Positions 12,845 to 16,242 of a DNA stretch of 16,242 nt are shown here, piece after piece. The stretch lies in the NCBI GenBank assembly GCA_018714645.1, contig DVND01000143.1, positions 1-16,242 on the forward strand. Direction: 5' to 3'. The translations under genes were made by a program, and so were the position numbers. The stretch is from Candidatus Avimonoglobus intestinipullorum. Its GTDB lineage: Bacteria; Bacillota; Clostridia; UBA1381. Numbering within the stretch: position 1 is the stretch's first letter; each line of letters starts with the position of its first letter. The notes under the pieces are model-generated. The model saw only the letters and a list, made by a program, of their open reading frames with translations. It ran no database searches and was not told where the DNA came from.

Positions 12845-13044
12845 GCCTCCACCTTTTCCAGCCGCACAACCAAAACAGAATTGGCTTTTAAGTCTTTCAA
12901 TTCCGCCATGTAAAACACTTCCCCCAGCGCATTTTTTCTAATGGTGCATCCCGTCAGGGTAAACGCTGCCCTGTCGAGCCCGTTTAACTTGTCTGTCAAA
13001 TAAACCGTTGTGTTCAGCCTTTTCCTTATTCCCTTGGGTTCCAT
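12838..13044 (-). CDS. 68-residue phage protein of unknown function
   Basis: The protein contains the block RLNTTVYLTDKLNGLDRAAF followed by LTGCTIRKNALGEVFYMAEL and LKANSVLVVRLEKV. The alternation suggests a small beta-barrel-like fold. From memory, proteins of this pattern are frequent in clostridial prophages just before replication or packaging genes, with no assigned role. I chose the ATG at 13042-13044 because GGGAGGG lies six bases upstream; the in-frame ATG two codons earlier abuts that site. The 34-base stretch between this start and 13079 holds no gene. Confidence 0.65.
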   Translation of the reverse strand: MEPKGIRKRLNTTVYLTDKLNGLDRAAFTLTGCTIRKNALGEVFYMAELKDLKANSVLVVRLEKVEAE

Positions 13045-13078
13045 CCCCATCCCTCCCTTCATGTGCATTTCCAGCGGT

Positions 13079-13165
13079 TTACAAGGATATGTCCCGCCGC
13101 TTTCTGCCGATGCGTTTGTCGCATTGGGCCGGGTCGCTTTCGCGCCGCTGTCCGGTTTTCAACAT
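13079..13165 (-). pseudogene. Downstream remnant of the Cys-rich protein after an in-frame ochre
   Basis: These 28 codons continue in the same frame as the Cys-rich gene 13166-13378, directly after its TAA. They begin with ATG (TAAATG) and read MLKTGQRRESDPAQCDKRIG followed by a basic end. Joined across the stop the sequence reads KTCQ-x-MLKTGQRR...PAQC, which resembles the TCxYxLxTGxxR...C pattern of related phage zinc-binding proteins. That would place a Tyr codon (TAC or TAT) where TAA now stands. The remnant supplies the fourth Cys of the second metal site. There is no good ribosome binding site, so it could be translated only by restart or readthrough. Confidence 0.45.
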
Positions 13166-13378
13166 TTACTGGCACGTCTTGTCCTTCCCGTCAAAATACA
13201 GGCACCCGCGGCATCTTGTATAGCATGGTCCCTGTTTTTTTTCTTCTCCCTTGCGCTTTCGAATGTATGCTGCGCACCGCTGCCGCCGGGCTTCCTCCCG
13301 GCAGTCTTTGCAGAACTTGCGCTCCCGCCCGGAAAGCGCCGCTCCGCACAGCGCGCACCGCTTGTCTATATGGTACAT
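13166..13378 (-). CDS. Small Cys-rich zinc-binding protein, probably truncated
   Basis: This 70-residue protein has a clear four-Cys zinc site near the start (C8-x2-C11 and C23-x2-C26, in CALCGAALSGRERKFCKDC), then a basic linker and a second Cys group (C52, C56, C59, C69). The second site seems to need one more Cys, found in the same frame after the stop codon. The ATG at 13376-13378 has AGGAGGG six bases upstream; longer in-frame forms would overlap the preceding gene. The most likely role is nucleic-acid binding or a structural zinc finger. No catalytic HNH residues are seen. Confidence 0.65.
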   Translation of the reverse strand: MYHIDKRCALCGAALSGRERKFCKDCREEARRQRCAAYIRKRKGEEKKQGPCYTRCRGCLYFDGKDKTCQ

Positions 13379-13389
13379 CTGTCTCCCTC

Positions 13390-13572
13390 CTATCCTTTCC
13401 GCCTGCACCGCCCAAAGAAGTAGCAGCCGCAGGCCTTGCCCTTGCACGCCGCCGGCTCCTGTACCTCCACCAGCTTGTGGATGTGCGCCGTCTCTTTCCC
13501 GTCGGCATCATATTCTACATTGCGCTGATTCACTTGCTGGATTTTGTACATAAACGGGCAGTATTTTTTCAT
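13390..13572 (-). CDS. 60-residue phage protein with C-terminal Cys cluster
   Basis: The protein starts MKKYCPFMYKIQQVNQRN and ends with a Cys group (CKGKACGCYFFGRC). The middle carries EYDADGKETAHIHKLVEV, where two His could join the Cys residues in binding a metal. From memory the opening and the HKLxE block recur in small clostridial prophage proteins of unknown role. Its ATG overlaps the stop of the upstream gene (ATGA), and GGAGGGG sits five bases upstream, so the two are translationally coupled. Confidence 0.7.
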   Translation of the reverse strand: MKKYCPFMYKIQQVNQRNVEYDADGKETAHIHKLVEVQEPAACKGKACGCYFFGRCRRKG

Positions 13573-13790
13573 CCATTCCCCTCCAACTCCTTCCGCAGCC
13601 TGTCCACTTCCACTACCAAGTCAAAATATTCGTGCTTCATCCGTTCCACTTCCTCCGGCGAAAGCCCCGTGTCCTCGTATGCGCCCAATTTGCCGCATAG
13701 GGTTTTGTATGTGCAATCGGCTGTATACGGGTTGTCCTCGCTTACTCTTGTATGCCCGCATTTATTTAATCTCCGTGTCAGTCTGTTCAT
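13569..13790 (-). CDS. 73-residue phage protein with LGAYEDTGLSPEEV motif
   Basis: After a basic start (MNRLTRRLNKCGHTRV) the protein has the block KLGAYEDTGLSPEEVERMKH, then a helix with coiled-coil character (YFDLVVEVDRLRKELEGN). The motif LxxYEDTGLxPEEV is extremely common in small proteins of Bacillota phages, but its function is unknown to me. I chose the ATG at 13788-13790 because AGGAGG lies seven bases upstream; earlier in-frame starts overlap the methyltransferase gene and lack such a site. Confidence 0.75.
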   Translation of the reverse strand: MNRLTRRLNKCGHTRVSEDNPYTADCTYKTLCGKLGAYEDTGLSPEEVERMKHEYFDLVVEVDRLRKELEGNG

Positions 13791-13804
13791 TCTATTTCCT
13801 CCTC

Positions 13805-14464
13805 TCATCCCCACTGCTCCGCCATCGCCTGCGCAATACCGGGAAATGTCTTTGACCGCGTCTTCGGATCCCTTTCATTTCTCCCCTGAAAGCGCCTGTA
13901 ATTTCCATGAGCGTCTTTACAGCCGCCATTAACATAAGGCTCATGATGGCTCACTATACACGTTGGTTTGAGAAGGGGCAGGTTGACAAGCCACAAACAG
14001 GTGCGCTTGCTGTACGGATGCCCAAACCAGTATGGCTGGATTGCCTGTGTGTACGGCGGCAGCCCCACAAGCCGCATTGGCGTTGGGTTTTCCACCGCAA
14101 TACGCTGGCAGTCAGCATTTAAAAACTTTAAAAAAAATTCTTTTGCCTCCATTGCCTTTTTGTAACGCTCCGGCACAATTTCGCCTTTTACACGCATCCT
14201 TACCGCTCCCGCATTTGTCAGGCATGTACACGGCGGATGCGCTATCAGCATATCCCATTGCCCATCCACGGTATGTGTTTGCCCGTCCATTGTCCGGAAC
14301 GTGCAGCCCCCGTTGATCAAAGGGACAGCATCTGCCTGTATGTGCCACTCTGGGTGCCCTCCCGAACATGGCACAATATCGCAGCTGTACGCATTATGCC
14401 CTTTCTCCCGGAACGCCGTGCATACTTGCTGGCTCTCTTCACATGCAATCAATACATTCATCAT
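13805..14464 (-). CDS. Short C5 DNA methyltransferase-like protein
   Basis: This is a 219-residue protein related in pattern to DNA (cytosine-5) methyltransferases. MNVLIACEESQQVCTAFREK (2-21) is in the place of the SAM-binding motif I and SCDIVPC follows as the next strand. DMLIAHPPCT (71-80) carries the Pro-Cys of motif IV with C79, and RIAVENPTPM (121-130) matches the ENV motif VI. It is much shorter than full C5 enzymes, and a target-recognition domain is not obvious. The motif I glycines (FxGxGG) are replaced by ACEES. Proteins of this kind are common in Bacillota phages and may modify phage DNA, but activity is unproven. GGAGGG precedes two tandem ATGs. Confidence 0.7.
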   Translation of the reverse strand: MMNVLIACEESQQVCTAFREKGHNAYSCDIVPCSGGHPEWHIQADAVPLINGGCTFRTMDGQTHTVDGQWDMLIAHPPCTCLTNAGAVRMRVKGEIVPERYKKAMEAKEFFLKFLNADCQRIAVENPTPMRLVGLPPYTQAIQPYWFGHPYSKRTCLWLVNLPLLKPTCIVSHHEPYVNGGCKDAHGNYRRFQGRNERDPKTRSKTFPGIAQAMAEQWG

Positions 14465-14878
14465 TCATCCCTCCAATAACAATTGATTCTTCAAAAACGC
14501 CTGATACAGCGTCGTCCCGGCATTGTCGCGCATGTACGGCAAAAACACCTCGTCCATCGCCGCCTGCTCCGATTCGATAAATGCCATCTGCGCGTCAATC
14601 CAGTCCTTCACAATGTGCCATGCCACACGCTCTGCGTGTTCGTAATCACATTTCACATGCTGTTTTGCCAACGCAGCCGCCACCGCGTCCACCCGTGCAG
14701 GCAGTACAAACCCTTTTAACCCAACAGGCGTCTCTACCGCAAAGCTGACGCTGTCCACACGCCCATCCTCTGTATAGTCCAGCATGATTTTCCGTGCCCC
14801 ATGCACTGCCAATATCCCCTGTATCTCACCGACGGTCTGTAACGCAGGCACCTTTGTCGTGTCATTCTTTAACGGCAT
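14465..14878 (-). CDS. 137-residue phage protein of unknown function
   Basis: The protein begins PLKNDTTKVPALQTVGEIQG, continues with LAVHGARKIMLDYTEDGRV and VSFAVETPVGLKGFVLPARV, and ends in a helical half (AWHIVKDWIDAQMAFIESEQ, AAMDEVFLPYM). From memory this is a widespread conserved protein of Bacillota prophages found near recombination and methylase genes. Its function is not known to me. AAGGAGGGG precedes the ATG at 14876-14878, which overlaps the previous gene by ten bases. Its TGA is directly followed by the start of the C5-type methylase, so the two are probably coupled. Confidence 0.7.
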   Translation of the reverse strand: MPLKNDTTKVPALQTVGEIQGILAVHGARKIMLDYTEDGRVDSVSFAVETPVGLKGFVLPARVDAVAAALAKQHVKCDYEHAERVAWHIVKDWIDAQMAFIESEQAAMDEVFLPYMRDNAGTTLYQAFLKNQLLLEG

Positions 14879-15123
14879 GTTTTCCCCTCCTTTGTGCCGC
14901 TGTTCCGCGGCGCTTCTTTTTGTTTATCCTGCTTCATATTCGGCGCCAGTTCCACCAGCGCCACATTGTTTAAATTTGCAATGTAGTACATGCCGTCCGT
15001 GCAGTTGATCCGCATAAACCGCCCGTCCTGCTCTACGTCATATACATGATGCAGCACCCGCTGTAATTTGCTGTTGTCAAAATAAATCCGCACACATCCA
15101 TCGTTTAAAAATAACTTTTCCAT
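14869..15123 (-). CDS. 84-residue phage protein of unknown function
   Basis: The first 60 residues alternate short strands (EKLFLNDGCVRIYFDNSKLQ, FMRINCTDGMYYIANLNNVA), suggesting a small beta fold. The last 25 residues are charged and probably disordered (NMKQDKQKEAPRNSGTKEGK). AGGAGG precedes the ATG at 15121-15123 at a good distance. The gene lies between two methyltransferase-related genes in a tightly packed run. No known family is recognised. Confidence 0.65.
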   Translation of the reverse strand: MEKLFLNDGCVRIYFDNSKLQRVLHHVYDVEQDGRFMRINCTDGMYYIANLNNVALVELAPNMKQDKQKEAPRNSGTKEGKTCR

Positions 15124-15134
15124 ATCTTCTCCTC

Positions 15135-16242
15135 CTATATCACATCGAACAACGTCAGCTGGTTTTCGTCCTCATCTGTGGATTTTAAGTATCCGACCCC
15201 ATCCCGAAAATAGTCCGCGTTCAATTCCGTCCCAATTCCGTAACGCCCCATTTTCGCCGCCATATACGGTACGGTAAACAGCCCGGCAAACGGGTCAAAC
15301 ACTACGTCCCCCGGATTCGAATACCGGTTGATCACCCGTTCCACAATGTCCAGCTGCAGCGGACATACGTGCATGGTCTGCCGCCTCCGGCTTTGTTCGG
15401 TGTTCAAGGTTCTCATGCGGTTGATATCATCCCACACCTCATCTGACCAGGAAGCGGGCGCTATTACCATAAACGACGCAGGGAGTTTTCCATCTTTGTC
15501 CAGCTCGTTTGCCAGTTCTACATGTGCGTGATAGTCGTATACGCTGTTTCTCGAATGTGCCGTATACGCCTTTTGCAGCATACGCACGTCAAACCCTTTC
15601 AACTCTTCTTTTGTCAGAAGCCTGTCCCCGCTGGAACGCCAATATCCGTGCGCATCCAGCTGCCATTGCCCGCGGCTGTAGTTCTCTTTCGATTTTTGTA
15701 CCGGAACGTCCGCATATGCGTTTTGCGTATCTGTCGGAAGCTTTCGAAACAGCAGGATGTATTCCGGGCATCCAACGCCCATTTTACTTCCGTCCTTACA
15801 CTGTTCTGTCCATCCCAGCCGGTATGTCTGGTTGTTTTCGCGTACTACGTCCGTCAATACGGTAATCATTCCAAAATATTCAAATCCATGTTTCATGTAA
15901 TGTTCAATGCAGTACACATGGAACGGCTCAATAGTCGACATCCCCTTCCCGGTAGCATTCCCAAACAGCACCCGGTCTTTTACATGGACTGCCATTACGC
16001 GCCCCGGCTGCAGGATTCGTAACAGTTCCGGTGTTAAATAGTCCATCTGTTCAAAAAATTTTCCTGTGCTTTCGTTGTGCCCAAAATCATTGTAGTTTGC
16101 GCTGTATTCGTAGTGGTTTGAAAATGGTATGGACGTGTGGATCAGCCCCACGCTGTCCTCTTGCATTGTTTTTGTTTCCTCGACGCAATCATTTAAAACG
16201 GCCGTATACTTCTGCCCTTTTACTTCCACACGCCGCACCCCC
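15135..16242 (-). CDS. Beta-class DNA methyltransferase (N6-adenine or N4-cytosine), 5' end outside window
   Basis: At least 367 residues are visible. The catalytic-type motif comes first: HTSIPFSNHYEYS (34-46), where SIPF stands in place of the usual D/S-PP-Y/F. The SAM-binding motif comes last: VVFDPFAGLFTVPYMAAKMG (312-331), with GTELNADYF completing it. That order is the beta class of amino-methyltransferases. The middle (about 60-290) would carry target recognition. A GTG at 16236-16238 could be a start, but the frame stays open to the window edge, so the gene probably begins beyond it. Orphan methylases like this often protect phage DNA from host restriction. No matching endonuclease gene is visible here. 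Confidence 0.8.
   Translation of the reverse strand, partial: GVRRVEVKGQKYTAVLNDCVEETKTMQEDSVGLIHTSIPFSNHYEYSANYNDFGHNESTGKFFEQMDYLTPELLRILQPGRVMAVHVKDRVLFGNATGKGMSTIEPFHVYCIEHYMKHGFEYFGMITVLTDVVRENNQTYRLGWTEQCKDGSKMGVGCPEYILLFRKLPTDTQNAYADVPVQKSKENYSRGQWQLDAHGYWRSSGDRLLTKEELKGFDVRMLQKAYTAHSRNSVYDYHAHVELANELDKDGKLPASFMVIAPASWSDEVWDDINRMRTLNTEQSRRRQTMHVCPLQLDIVERVINRYSNPGDVVFDPFAGLFTVPYMAAKMGRYGIGTELNADYFRDGVGYLKSTDEDENQLTLFDVI

Noticed and set aside
13166..13168. Reassignment of TAA as a sense codon in this phage
   Set aside because: Other genes in the window, such as the capsid, hub and HUH genes, end at TAA with a well-placed next start, so a local mutation is far more likely than an altered code.
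1..16242. tRNA genes, rRNA, insertion sequences or attachment sites
   Set aside because: No cloverleaf-like segment, transposase motif, integrase or flanking duplicated site was found on reading; the coding density leaves little room.

Overview
The window is part of the late region of a tailed bacteriophage or prophage from a low-GC-lineage Gram-positive host, most likely a gut clostridium (Lachnospiraceae or Oscillospiraceae type). Nearly every start codon is preceded by an AGGAGG-type ribosome binding site. The gene families are those of Bacillota prophages: a P22 gp3-like small terminase, an N4-gp56-type coat protein, an XhlA-like lysis protein and small Cys-rich phage proteins. Every protein gene lies on the minus strand, so the region is read from right to left. 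No integrase, repressor, lysin, tRNA or host gene is visible.

Reading order (right to left). (1) 16242-12838: a dense run of accessory genes. It holds a beta-class adenine/cytosine-N4 DNA methyltransferase cut by the window edge, two small unknown proteins, a short C5-methyltransferase-like protein, a small LAxYEDTG-type protein, two Cys-rich mini-proteins (one cut short by an in-frame ochre codon) and a 68-residue unknown. (2) 12837-11934: a cluster of inverted repeats followed by an HUH (rolling-circle Rep-type) endonuclease gene. (3) 11933-7893: an AT-rich gap with A-tracts and a -10-like box, then small terminase, large terminase, scaffold and major capsid protein, closed by a strong intrinsic terminator. 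No portal gene lies between terminase and scaffold, where one is expected. (4) 7803-4570: connector and short-tail genes, including a 740-residue beta-propeller-like tail-hub candidate and a 188-residue candidate head-tail adaptor. (5) 4580-699: a 921-residue repeat-rich fibre, a second receptor-binding-like protein and a small unknown. (6) 678-1: an XhlA-like coiled-coil/membrane protein, then a 335-base gap, then the first codons of a probable holin.

The order small terminase, large terminase, scaffold, coat, connectors, propeller hub, fibre resembles a P22-like podovirus head and short-tail module with portal, needle and ejection proteins missing. No tape measure or major tail protein is present in the window.

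The most interesting element is in the gap at 35-369. Two near-consensus promoters (both TTGACA-N17-TAtGAT/TAaGAT) face each other. The minus-strand one drives a 20-residue hydrophobic peptide with a Lys-Lys end; the plus-strand one drives a short RNA ending in a 12-bp hairpin that overlaps the peptide's stop codon. The promoter and leader segments are imperfect inverted copies, so the peptide mRNA can fold its 5' leader onto its own 3' region. This is the architecture of a type I toxin-antitoxin system, here sitting inside the phage lysis module.
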